Source of the DNA: Chloroflexota bacterium
GTDB lineage: Bacteria > Chloroflexota > Dehalococcoidia > Lucifugimonadales > UBA2985
Assembly: GCA_028877205.1 (NCBI GenBank)
Contig: JAPPHY010000012.1
Location: 1-64,000, forward strand
Direction: 5' to 3'
DNA: 64,000 nucleotides
Shown: piece after piece, positions 34,497 through 42,991 of the stretch
How positions within the stretch are numbered: the first letter of the stretch is position 1
How the letters are laid out: every line of letters starts with the position of its first letter
Notes under the pieces: model-generated
Databases searched by the model: none
What the model saw: the letters and a program-made list of their open reading frames with translations, nothing else
Told to the model about the DNA's origin: nothing
Position numbers and translations under genes: made by a program

Positions 34497-35201
34497 CTAG
34501 GGGCTTGTCTCCTCCAGCACCACCCTCGCGTCCACCGCTACCAGCCCCTGCGGATAGCACAGGACGGGGTTAAGGTCCAGCTCCCTCACCTCCGGATGCT
34601 CCTCCAGGAAGCGTGACAGGCCGAGGATGGCCTGCTCCAGACTGTCCAGATCGCAGGGAGCGTACTGGCGATAGCCCTGCAGAAGCGGCAGACCCTTGAT
34701 CTCTCGTATCATGGCGCGGGCGTCGCGCGGCTCCACCGGCACCAGCCGCATGGAGACGTCCCTCAGCATCTCGACGAGCACGCCGCCCAGGCCGAACATG
34801 ACCACGTGTCCGAACTGCGGGTCACGCGTGGCTCCCACGATCACCTCGACGCCTGGCTCCGCCATGCTCTGCACTGACACGCCTTCGATCGAGGCCGTGG
34901 GCGCGGCAGCGCGCGAGGAGGACATGATGGAGTCGTAGGCGGAGCGCACCTGGCCGACCGTCTCCAAGCCCACCTTCACGCCGCCAACGTCGCTCTTGTG
35001 GGTGATGTCGGGGGAGACCACCTTGAGCACCGCGGGCAGGCCTATCTCCTGCGCGATGCGCACGGCCTCCGCGCGGGAAGTTGCCAGGCGGGTGGGCACG
35101 ACCGGGATGCCTGCCTCCTCCAGCAGCTGCTTGGACTCAACCTCGCTGAGCAGAGTTCGACCTGCGCGACGGGCCGCCTCGACGATACCCGCTGTGGTCA
35201 T
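34497..35201 (-). CDS. Acetyl-CoA synthetase (ADP-forming) beta-type ATP-grasp subunit
   Basis: 234 aa; LLEEAGIPVVPTRLA, GLPAVLKVVSPDITHKSDVGGVKVGL, VIVGATRDPQFGHVVMFGLGG. Confidence 0.92.
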   Translation of the reverse strand: MTTAGIVEAARRAGRTLLSEVESKQLLEEAGIPVVPTRLATSRAEAVRIAQEIGLPAVLKVVSPDITHKSDVGGVKVGLETVGQVRSAYDSIMSSSRAAAPTASIEGVSVQSMAEPGVEVIVGATRDPQFGHVVMFGLGGVLVEMLRDVSMRLVPVEPRDARAMIREIKGLPLLQGYRQYAPCDLDSLEQAILGLSRFLEEHPEVRELDLNPVLCYPQGLVAVDARVVLEETSP

Positions 35202-35296
35202 GCCATATCACCCCCGGAGCAGGCGTTTGGGACTTCACGAGAGTAGCAATTCGCGATGGCGATGTCAACCTCGAGGAAGGGGCGCCAACCACCGTC

Positions 35297-35316
35297 ACTC
35301 CCGCGCACGCGGGAGT
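35297..35316. repeat. 20-nt palindrome ACTCCCGCGCACGCGGGAGT (followed by CCAG)
   Basis: Same plan as 59096-59115, 59241-59260 and 59298-59317. Confidence 0.8.
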
Positions 35317-35355
35317 CCAGCACCCGGGGACGGGACGTGGGGTGGCTTGCCACGC

Positions 35356-35457
35356 TCGTACTTCGACAGGCTCAGCACGAACGGACTCACGCTCCCGCTC
35401 ATAGCCTGCCCCGCACCACGATGCGGGGGCGAGCTTGTCGAACCACATGAGCGGGCA
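35356..35457. repeat. Intergenic palindromic repeat element
   Basis: TTCGACAGGCTCA (35362-35374) and CGAGCTTGTCGAA (35430-35442) enclosing a CCTGCCCCGCACCACGATGCGGGGG hairpin. Confidence 0.85.
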
Positions 35458-35474
35458 CGTGCGCTGGGAAGCAC

Positions 35475-35696
35475 CTATGCCCACACCGCGACTACCACCG
35501 CATCCCGCGGGTTGGCCGAATCGAAGTGGATGACCGCGCAGGCGCGGCCGACCCTCATCTCCGCGCCGGGGATGCTGCGGGACACCGGCACGCCCTCGAG
35601 CCACGTGGCCAGGCTCCCCGCCACCTGTACGGTCGCAGTGTACATTCCCGCATCGAAGCTGCGCACGCTGCCCTTTCGTATCTCCACGACGGTCAC
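35475..35696 (-). CDS. Small hypothetical protein in phage-structural island
   Basis: 73 aa ORF overlapping the preceding tail-like gene by 4 nt (ATGA). Confidence 0.6.
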   Translation of the reverse strand: MTVVEIRKGSVRSFDAGMYTATVQVAGSLATWLEGVPVSRSIPGAEMRVGRACAVIHFDSANPRDAVVVAVWA

Positions 35697-37684
35697 ACTC
35701 CTCCTAGCCGCAGCACGTGGACGTACTCCGGCTCGCGCAGCCGCGAGTACCTTAGCTCAAGGCCCACCACGCGCCGCCTGGCCGCCGTCAGTCCCGCCGC
35801 GGCGTCGTTCACCTCAATGACGTCGAACAGCTCCTGCCCGCAGTTCGCGGGAACCACTACTTCACCGCCCAGCGCGTCGAGCGCCTGCCGCCGCATCACC
35901 GAGCGGGCCCGGTCCAGAGCCTTCTGAGTCGTATCCATGTTCAGGTCGTGCACCTGGAGGAGGCGCTCGAACACCTCCCCAACCTCGTCCCAGTCAAAGG
36001 CCTCCCCCAGGTGCGCCCTGCCGAAGACCTGAACCCTGTTGTACTCCCTGGCCCCGGACCGATACCTTCCCCGCAGAATGGGGTGGTCTGCGCCATAGAC
36101 GTAGTCCGATGCGTCTGAACCCGCCAGCTCCCGCAGGAGACCTACGTGACCGCTGAACTGCAACACGACCGGCGCCTTCTCCAGCAACCGCCACACTGCG
36201 CTCGCCGCCGTCTCCTCCGGGTGGATTGTGAAGGATGGACGCAGCGCATTCGCCTCGGCGCCCGCGCCGGTGGTGGACGCGCTCAGCCCTCCCCGCGCCA
36301 GCAAGAGCCGCACGATGGCCGACAGTGTGGCATCGCCCGATTTCCATGTGTACTGACGCCTCGCTCGCCACGACTCCAACGCCTGCCACGCGCTGCGGGC
36401 GTGGATCGCCAGCTCAGCCTGGCCGCCGAGCGAGCTGTGCTCGAACCCCTCGATTGAGAAGGCAGGCCCGTTCGACACCTCCCGGCTGGCCGAAGTCTCG
36501 TACCCTGGCGCAACGTTCACAGTCGAGCCAATGCGCAGTGGACTGAGCGATCCTTCACCGATGCCGCCGTATTTGCCGTGGTCGTTCCGCAGCCGGATGA
36601 CCGCGCCGCCGCCCATCGGCTCCTCGCGCGCGGTGAGCCCCACGACGTCCTCAGTCAGGTCTACCGTCGTCCCGCGGCGGTCGCCTCGCCATACGCTGTT
36701 GGGAGTGCACAGCCACAGGTGAGAGGCGGACGCTGCGATGGCTACGCCGTAGGTAGACGAGATGTTGAGGGGAACCGGCTCGCGCCACAGGTTGTCCACG
36801 TAGGACGAGCTTGCCAGCGCGTGGGTGTGCGCCGATCGCTGGTAGTTGGACGTGCCGGTGTATCTCTCCACGAACGCAAGGCGCATGACGTCCGCGCTGG
36901 CAAGGAACGGATGGTGGAAAGAGACGCCGGAACCGGACTTCGCGGTGTTCATCTCGCGCAGCGGCGACCAGCTGCCCTCCCCCAGCGCACCTCCGTCTCC
37001 GTGCACGCAAGTCCACACCTTGGCGTCGCCGCTCGACTGCTCCGTGCCTGCGATGGCCAGGCTCCAGCCGCCAAGGTAGGCGCAGGCCATACCCGTGATG
37101 GACGCTACGCGCTCGCCCCACGACAGCGAGTTGGTCCAGTTTTGGCCTGACTGCTTGATGAAGTAGACCACGTTGGTTGCGGTAGCAAAGAAGAGCCCCA
37201 GCGTACCCCCGTCGTCGACACCGGCGGCGATCTACGAAATTCGGCCCAGATTCGGGTCGCGGACGGTGGTCGGCGAACTCCACGATGCGCCGTAGTTAGT
37301 GCTCTCAAGCCTGTAGATGGATGTTCCTCTAGAGTCCACGTAGAAGATGTTGAGCGTGGCGCCACTGGCCGTCATCGCTACGTTGGCGGTCGCGGAGACG
37401 GAGTTGAGTCGAGTCCAGGACGTGAAGTCGCTTGACGGGCCCGGATTGCTCACCCTCTGGACGTACAGCCTGCTGTCGGACGAATCAACGCGAACGCGCA
37501 CCAGAGAGCCGTCACCCGCGCAGGCGGAGGCGTGGTAGAAGTTGGTTTCGTCACCTGTGTAGAGCCGCCGGAAGACCGGTCGCGCCACTCCCGCCGCCGT
37601 GTCTGACACGGTGACCCGCACGTGAGGGACGGCGCTGCCGCCCCGCTGCGCCGCGAGGAGCGTGGGCGTGAGGCTTCTCATCAC
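35693..37684 (-). pseudogene. Phage tail/baseplate-like protein with N-terminal beta-propeller-like region, split by an in-frame TAG at 37232-37234
   Basis: ORFs 37232-37684 and 35693-37171 are in the same frame, and the sequence between reads GRIS*IAAGVDDGGTLGLFFATATNVVYFIKQ. STNYGASWSSP resembles a BNR/Asp-box; the C-terminal half resembles tail-hub proteins. Confidence 0.65.
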
Positions 37685-37693
37685 CGCCGCCTG

Positions 37694-38329
37694 CTAGCCC
37701 ATGCCCTGCGTACGACCCGCCGCGGGCCGCGACGGCGCGTAGAGGCGAGCGGGCCTGACACGGTTGCGGCTGCCATGGGCCGACAGCCCCTTGACGAACG
37801 AGTCCAGCCGGTCCTGCCCCCACGTGCGGTACTGCCTCCACACCTCCACGCCGCCGACGTTCACGCGGTTGATGGCACAGCTCGACCACTCTAGGGCGGC
37901 GTAGCCGCTCGCTCCCACAGCAACCAGGTCCTCCAGCGCAGCCGGTATGGAGGTGCCGGCAGCGTCCAGCGTGTGCAGTCGGCCGTAGTATACGCGGACC
38001 TTGTCTCCCTGGCTGGGCGCCGGGTCTCCGAGCAGCGTGAGAGAGCCGGCCCAGAGACTGAATGGCTGGTAGGAAGGCGGAAAGAGCTCCACGGGGTGCT
38101 CAACCGCCTCAACGGTCACAAGGTCGGCGAGGGAGGCAAGGGACACCTCGCGGCCGCTTTCTCCTCCCGCAGTGAGCATGACCGCGGCCTCCCTCGGAAT
38201 CGAGAGGCTGAGCTGCCGCACCGCGTGGGAAATGTGCCTGTCCAGCTCGTCGTCCGTCCAGCGCCGGCCGGCAGCGGCCTCGTCGTGGAGGTCTCTTCGC
38301 ACCCTGGTCCTCATGTCGGCAATGTTCAC
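37694..38329 (-). CDS. Phage head-tail adaptor-like protein
   Basis: 211 aa; N-terminal MNIADMRTRVRRDLHDEAAAGRRWTDDELDRHISHAVRQLSLSIP resembles phage adaptor proteins; sits directly downstream of the capsid-like gene. Confidence 0.6.
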   Translation of the reverse strand: MNIADMRTRVRRDLHDEAAAGRRWTDDELDRHISHAVRQLSLSIPREAAVMLTAGGESGREVSLASLADLVTVEAVEHPVELFPPSYQPFSLWAGSLTLLGDPAPSQGDKVRVYYGRLHTLDAAGTSIPAALEDLVAVGASGYAALEWSSCAINRVNVGGVEVWRQYRTWGQDRLDSFVKGLSAHGSRNRVRPARLYAPSRPAAGRTQGMG

Positions 38330-38378
38330 GCTGTCCCTCCCTGCACTCCTTCGCCCCGCGGCTCGGTCGTCGTCGCCC

Positions 38379-39269
38379 CTAGTCCCTCACTCCCGTCAGC
38401 TTGCCGAGCTTGAGGGAGTTGAACACGGCGATGGACACATACCACTTCACGCGGTTGCGGGTTGCATCCTTGACCTCCAGCGACCCGACGCGCTCCACCT
38501 GCAGGCCACCCGGCCCGGTGAGGCCGGACACGCCGCCCTCGCCGTATTGGAGGGCGTAGATGGTGGAGCAGTCGGAGCTTGTTCCCACCGTCTTGCCGTT
38601 CGAGATCCAGTCGTTCACTCCCACGGGGATGCCGTCGTAGTACTGCACCATCTGGCCGAACTCGTTGCGGTCCGTCTCCAGCAGGCCGCTGCCCGTGCCG
38701 CGGGACAGCGACGTGAGCTTGCGCCGGCTCCGGCGGCTCATGAGGAGCACGTCCGGCTTGCCTGCCCTCACCTTGTCGATCAGCTCGTCCAGCTTCTCCA
38801 GCGTAAGGGTGGCCCCGTTCGTGCCCATCGAAACCGTTTGGTCGTCCGCGGCCAGCTTGTCGATGCCGTCGAACGCCTTGCCGTCTGAGTCCACGTCGCC
38901 GTTCACGAAGGTGTCGTCGAACTTCTGCTGAACGGCCTTGGCCTTCAGCTGCACCACCGCCGCCTCCAGGTCCTGGATGTTGGAGCGGGTGGAGCGGAGG
39001 AAGTTGTCCACGTCCGCATCGCCGCCGAGGATCTTGAGCGTGGCCGTCTTCTGAGTGAAGGTTGGAGTTGACTCCGACCAGATGTCGCCGACGTCATAGA
39101 AGGCAGCGCTGGGCGCCGCATTCTCCTGGTTGTAGGTCAAGCCGTTCCCGACGATCTCGATGAAGGGCATTGCCTGCAGAACCGGGCTCTCCTTGACGAT
39201 GGTCTCGATGACCCCGGTGAGGAGCACATCGTTCGAGAGCCTGGCCGCGTCCGTAATGGTAAGTGCCAT
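38379..39269 (-). CDS. Phage major capsid-like protein
   Basis: 296 aa from MALTITDAARLSNDVLLTGVIETIVKESPVLQAMPFIEIVGNGLTYNQE; typical capsid-like body (NFLRSTRSNIQDLEAAVVQLKAKAVQQKFDDTFVNGD, YYDGIPVGVNDW). Confidence 0.8.
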   Translation of the reverse strand: MALTITDAARLSNDVLLTGVIETIVKESPVLQAMPFIEIVGNGLTYNQENAAPSAAFYDVGDIWSESTPTFTQKTATLKILGGDADVDNFLRSTRSNIQDLEAAVVQLKAKAVQQKFDDTFVNGDVDSDGKAFDGIDKLAADDQTVSMGTNGATLTLEKLDELIDKVRAGKPDVLLMSRRSRRKLTSLSRGTGSGLLETDRNEFGQMVQYYDGIPVGVNDWISNGKTVGTSSDCSTIYALQYGEGGVSGLTGPGGLQVERVGSLEVKDATRNRVKWYVSIAVFNSLKLGKLTGVRD

Positions 39270-39422
39270 GTTGCATCCACCCCCTGCGCCTGAATTGGGG
39301 CAAGGATAGAACGGGTGTACGGCTATGGGCAAGCGGCAGTTGGCATCTAGGTCGGACGAACGCGCCCGCGCTGCACCGTGCCCTTGAGAGCGCAGAAGTG
39401 GCTGAGTGGCAGAGACCATCAC

Positions 39423-39461
39423 GCCCGCTCACTTGAGCCCTGTCGGGCCGGCTGAGCGGGC
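39423..39461. repeat. Degenerate member of the intergenic palindrome family
   Basis: GCCCGCTCA (39423-39431) / TGAGCGGGC (39453-39461) enclosing TTGAGCCCTGTCGGGCC. Confidence 0.6.
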
Positions 39462-39495
39462 GCGAGCGATACCGGGTGGGTGTCCTCGTGTGAGT

Positions 39496-40179
39496 CTATG
39501 GGAACGTCAGGTTCAGCGTCTCCACGACCAGCAGCCTGCCGTTGTACCGCGCAGTCTCGTTGGCCTGGACCTCGTTGCCCCTGGCGTCGATGTAGTGGAA
39601 CGTGATCGTCTGGTTGTTCAGGGCATGGTCATTGGGGTCTACGAATATGGTGGTGTACATCCCATTGAAGACCTTGCCCTCAGGCCTGTCCCGGTCAGGG
39701 TTGGACCTCCACCACTGTATCCTGGCCTCCACAAAGGTGCCGTTGGGCGGCGCCTGCCCGCCGACGGTTATGGTGCCACTGAACTGGTTGGGAAGGAGTG
39801 GAAGAACCCCCTGTGGCGTGTTCACGGGCGTGGGTGTAGGCGTTGGGACCAACGTGGGCGTGGGCGTGGCAACGGGGGTGGGCGTAGCCGTGGGTAGGGG
39901 CGTGGGCGTAGCCGTGGGAACGGGTGTGGGCGTAGCCGTGGGAATGGGCGTTGCCGTAGCCGTGGGTAGGGGCGTGAAAGTGGGATACGGTGTATAGGTG
40001 GGTGCGGGAGTCCATGTCGGGACGGGCGTATAGGTCGGAACTGGCGATGGCGTGGGAATCGTCGTCGCAGTCGGACTAGGGGTGTCTGTGGGTTCCGGCG
40101 TTGGTGTGGGATCTTCCTGGCAGGCTGCCACCACCATCAGCAATAGCAGCATCGGGAGTATGTATAGTTTCCTCATTGG
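39496..40179 (-). CDS. Putative lipoprotein with Pro/Thr-rich (PTPTP) repeat stalk
   Basis: Signal peptide [21 protein letters not shown] lipobox, long TPTPxP region, about 95 aa C-terminal domain. Confidence 0.85.
   Translation of the reverse strand, partial: PMRKLYILPMLLLLMVVAACQEDPTPTPEPTDTPSPTATTIPTPSPVPTYTPVPTWTPAPTYTPYPTFTPLPTATATPIPTATPTPVPTATPTPLPTATPTPVATPTPTLVPTPTPTPVNTPQGVLPLLPNQFSGTITVGGQAPPNGTFVEARIQWWRSNPDRDRPEGKVFNGMYTTIFVDPNDHALNNQTITFHYIDARGNEVQANETARYNGRLLVVETLNLTFP
39863..39982. repeat. 24-bp in-frame tandem repeat
   Basis: Near-identical units at 39887-39910, 39911-39934, 39935-39958 and a diverged unit on each side, coding Pro/Thr repeats. Confidence 0.85.
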
Positions 40180-40318
40180 CATCCTCTCCAGAATTCCGGC
40201 AAAACATACCACAAGTTGTGAAGTCCATCAAGCATTCCCAAGAAATTGTATCATAGACCAGGTTCCACCGAAATTAGCGGCGATGGGGCACAACGGGTAG
40301 TATAATTCCGGAGACGCC

Positions 40319-40471
40319 ATGAGAAGAAGAAGGAGGAGAGCGAGACGTGCGCGCATCCGGGCCAGCCGGAGGCAGGGCCAAGGCCGTAGCGGCATTCCCG
40401 CATACGGATGGTGGGCTCTGGCGCTGTTGCTACTCGGAGTGGTCGTTGCAGTCGCCAGGGTGACGCAGTAG
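40319..40471 (+). CDS. Short Arg-rich single-TM protein (50 aa)
   Basis: ATG...TAG reads MRRRRRRARRARIRASRRQGQGRSGIPAYGWWALALLLLGVVVAVARVTQ; below the ORF track cutoff. Confidence 0.45.
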   Translation: MRRRRRRARRARIRASRRQGQGRSGIPAYGWWALALLLLGVVVAVARVTQ

Positions 40472-40565
40472 CGCGGCCCGGGAAGCGAGTACGGCACTTG
40501 GCAAACGGCAAGTGCCTCGGTTACAATGGTCTCGTGCATTGGATGCCCCCGCGGAGGAGATCGGC

Positions 40566-40784
40566 TTGCAGGAATCCATCGTCATATACACGCATCCTGA
40601 TTGCGGGTACTCCGCAACGGCAAAGGACGAGCTTCTGCAGCTGGACATCCCATTCCGGGAAGTGGACTTGAGCGAGACTCCGGACGCGTGGCAGGAGGTG
40701 GAGCGCCTCACGGGCGGGCAGCGCATCACCCCGGTGATGGTGGAGGGGGATCTGGTAACCGTGGGATTCCACGGCGTCGGTTGA
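40566..40784 (+). CDS. Glutaredoxin-like/NrdH-type protein
   Basis: TTG start; ESIVIYTHPDCGYSATAKDELLQLDIPFREVDL, TPVMVEGDLVTVGFHGVG. Confidence 0.85.
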   Translation: MQESIVIYTHPDCGYSATAKDELLQLDIPFREVDLSETPDAWQEVERLTGGQRITPVMVEGDLVTVGFHGVG

Positions 40785-40920
40785 AGCTTCTAGAGGAAGG
40801 CCGTCGGCCTCCACAATAGACTGGCAAACAACCGGCGACTACATCCAACAGGCAACGTTGCCGTGGCGGGCCCGCGCAGAGCCGGGCGATACGGCAAAGC
40901 CGCTGCAAGGCGTAACCAGC

Positions 40921-40999
40921 GGCCCGGTGGTGTAGCATGGTTCAACACGCCGCCCTGTCAAGGCGGAGATCGGCGGTTCAAATCCGCTCCGGGTCGCCA
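40921..40999 (+). tRNA. tRNA-Asp (anticodon GTC), CCA encoded
   Basis: GGCCCGG/CCGGGTC acceptor; anticodon arm CCGCC-CTGTCAA-GGCGG; T-arm GCGGTTCAAATCCGC; ends GCCA. Confidence 0.96.
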
Positions 41000-41055
41000 G
41001 CAACCTGACGAGACCAGGCCGCCCGCGCTTCGCACCCACACGCTCTATGGCTGGC

Positions 41056-41077
41056 CCGCGCCTGTTTCAAGGCGCGG
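41056..41077. terminator. possible terminator hairpin between tRNA-Asp and the RRM gene
   Basis: CCGCGCCT (41056-41063) / AGGCGCGG (41070-41077), 6-nt loop. Confidence 0.4.
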
Positions 41078-41166
41078 CAACACCGACCCACTGCCCTCCG
41101 GGCTGAAATGGATCGGCTGCTAGGTTCGAAAGGACTGGGAAATGCGGCGTGTGAAGCCGGGCGCCT

Positions 41167-41484
41167 CTACCAGCGAGGGCCGCCTCCGCCGAACCCGCCG
41201 CCCGGGCCGCGCGGCTGGCGCGCACGGGCCTCGTTCACGGTAAGCGTACGACCGCCCATCTCCCTGCCGTTGAGGGCGGAGATCGCCGCCTCGGCTTCAG
41301 CCGACGTGGGCATCTCCACAAAGCCGAATCCGCGCGAGCGCCCCGTCTCGCGGTCGCGCACAACGGTCACCTCTTGCACCTCTCCGTGCACCTCGAATGC
41401 CTCCCGGAGCTCCTCCTCCCTGGTCTCGTAGGCAAGGTTTCCTACGTATATCCTCAAAGCCTTCTCCTCCTCTCGGATGGGCAA
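41167..41484 (-). CDS. RRM-domain RNA-binding protein with Gly-rich C-terminus
   Basis: LRIYVGNLAYETREEELREAFEVHGEVQEVTVVRDRETGRSRGFGFVEM (RNP2 and RNP1 motifs), tail RGPGGGFGGGGPRW. Confidence 0.93.
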   Translation of the reverse strand: MPIREEEKALRIYVGNLAYETREEELREAFEVHGEVQEVTVVRDRETGRSRGFGFVEMPTSAEAEAAISALNGREMGGRTLTVNEARARQPRGPGGGFGGGGPRW

Positions 41485-41554
41485 TCATGCCCTGCGCGGC
41501 CGCTTGCCACGCCGGCATGGAGGGAGCAAACCCCCCTCCATGCACCTGGCAATC

Positions 41555-41863
41555 TCACCAGCTGGTCCTGGACGCGGTGCGTCTCTGGCTGAAGCAGTCA
41601 CTGCAATAAACCGGCCTGTCTCCGCGCGGCACGAATGGGACCGTGGTGTCGCGGCCGCACTCGGCGCACACGACCGGATATGCCTCTCGGGCGCCCTGGC
41701 CGAAACCGCCGTTGCGCTCGCTCCGCCGAGACTGACGGCACGCCCTGCACCGTTTCGGCTCGTTCATGAATCCCTTCTCGGCGTGAAATGCCTGGTCCTC
41801 CGCGCTGAACGTGAAGGGCTGTCCACAGTCCACACACGTGAGTGTCTTGTCCTCGTATTCCAT
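41555..41863 (-). CDS. Zinc-ribbon domain protein (two CxxC pairs; CxxC-x17-CxxC)
   Basis: TCVDCGQPFTFSAEDQAFHAEKGFMNEPKRCRACR and CAECGRDTTVPFVPRGDRPVYCSDC. Confidence 0.88.
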   Translation of the reverse strand: MEYEDKTLTCVDCGQPFTFSAEDQAFHAEKGFMNEPKRCRACRQSRRSERNGGFGQGAREAYPVVCAECGRDTTVPFVPRGDRPVYCSDCFSQRRTASRTSW

Positions 41864-42304
41864 CAGCGACCTCCTTTCTTCTGGTAGTTGGCGAGAGAGT
41901 GGTCACCGACACCGAGGAGTTCAAGACAATCCGCTGGGCTCCAGGGACACCAACCATCGGCCGGGCAGGGCTCAAAGGACGCTATTACGAACGGGGCTCT
42001 GGGACTCAAAACGCCGCCACCGCCCGCAAGTATAGCACACTCCGCATACCCGCGCACCATAGTGCGCAGAAGCAGGGTACATTCAGCGATTCTCCTGCAA
42101 GCTCGCTCTACGCGGAAGCACCCGGACTCCTCGCCGTGCGTGTTGCCTTTGCTGTTGCCATCTCCTATAGTGTTACGCGGTAGAGGCACACGAACCGGAG
42201 GCGCGCTCCGACGGCCAAGCCGATTGACGCGCCGCCGCGATGAGCCTGCCGCCGCCGGCTGCGCTCCGGCACTCGCTTGGCGGCCGGTGCAGAAGGAGGA
42301 CGCC

Positions 42305-42850
42305 TTGATACGCAGCTTTGGAGACAAGAGGCCCAGGATCCACCCCACGGCCTTCGTCAGCGAGGCGGCATACGTGGTGGGGGACGTCGAAATCGGCGAG
42401 GGCTCCAGTGTGTGGCCCGGCGCAGTCATCAGGGCTAACCGCTACAAGATACGCATCGGCAAGCACGTCAACATCCAGGACAACAGCGTGATCCACGCCG
42501 ACGAGGACGCCACCTACGGCGACTACATCACCATAGGACACATGGCGCTCAGCCACGCGACGGTTGTGGAGGACCACTGCCTCATCGGCAACGGCGCCAC
42601 GATCAACGGCTACAGCACCATCCGCCACCACTCGCTGATCGCGGCAGGCGCAGTCGTGCTTGAGCGCGTCGAGATCCCGCCGAACTCGCTGGTGGTGGGC
42701 GCGCCGGGAGAGGTCAGGCGCACCGTCATGGAGCGTCACCTGGAGCTGATGGAGCGATACAACACGGACTACCAGCAGTACACGAAGGACTTCAAGGAAG
42801 CTGGCCTCCAGGACCCCGACCAGGAGAAATACGCCGACCCAAACGTTTAG
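42305..42850 (+). CDS. Gamma carbonic anhydrase-like hexapeptide-repeat protein
   Basis: TTG start; VSEAAYVVGDVEIGEGSSVWPGAVIRAN, HVNIQDNSVIHAD, GHMALSHATVVEDHCLIGNGATI. Confidence 0.9.
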   Translation: MIRSFGDKRPRIHPTAFVSEAAYVVGDVEIGEGSSVWPGAVIRANRYKIRIGKHVNIQDNSVIHADEDATYGDYITIGHMALSHATVVEDHCLIGNGATINGYSTIRHHSLIAAGAVVLERVEIPPNSLVVGAPGEVRRTVMERHLELMERYNTDYQQYTKDFKEAGLQDPDQEKYADPNV

Positions 42851-42991
42851 AGGCGTAGACTCGTGATTGGCCTGCTTCTCCAATCGAGTTGAAACTGTGG
42901 TCTAAATGGTGAATGGCCCTTCACAAATCCTTATACTTCTCATAATAGGCTCTAGCCGACAACATCCTTGAACGAATCGAGACCGGAAGAA

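Noticed and set aside
39863-40110. Possible CRISPR array
   Set aside because: Repeats are contiguous, in frame and code for Pro/Thr; no spacers and no cas genes.
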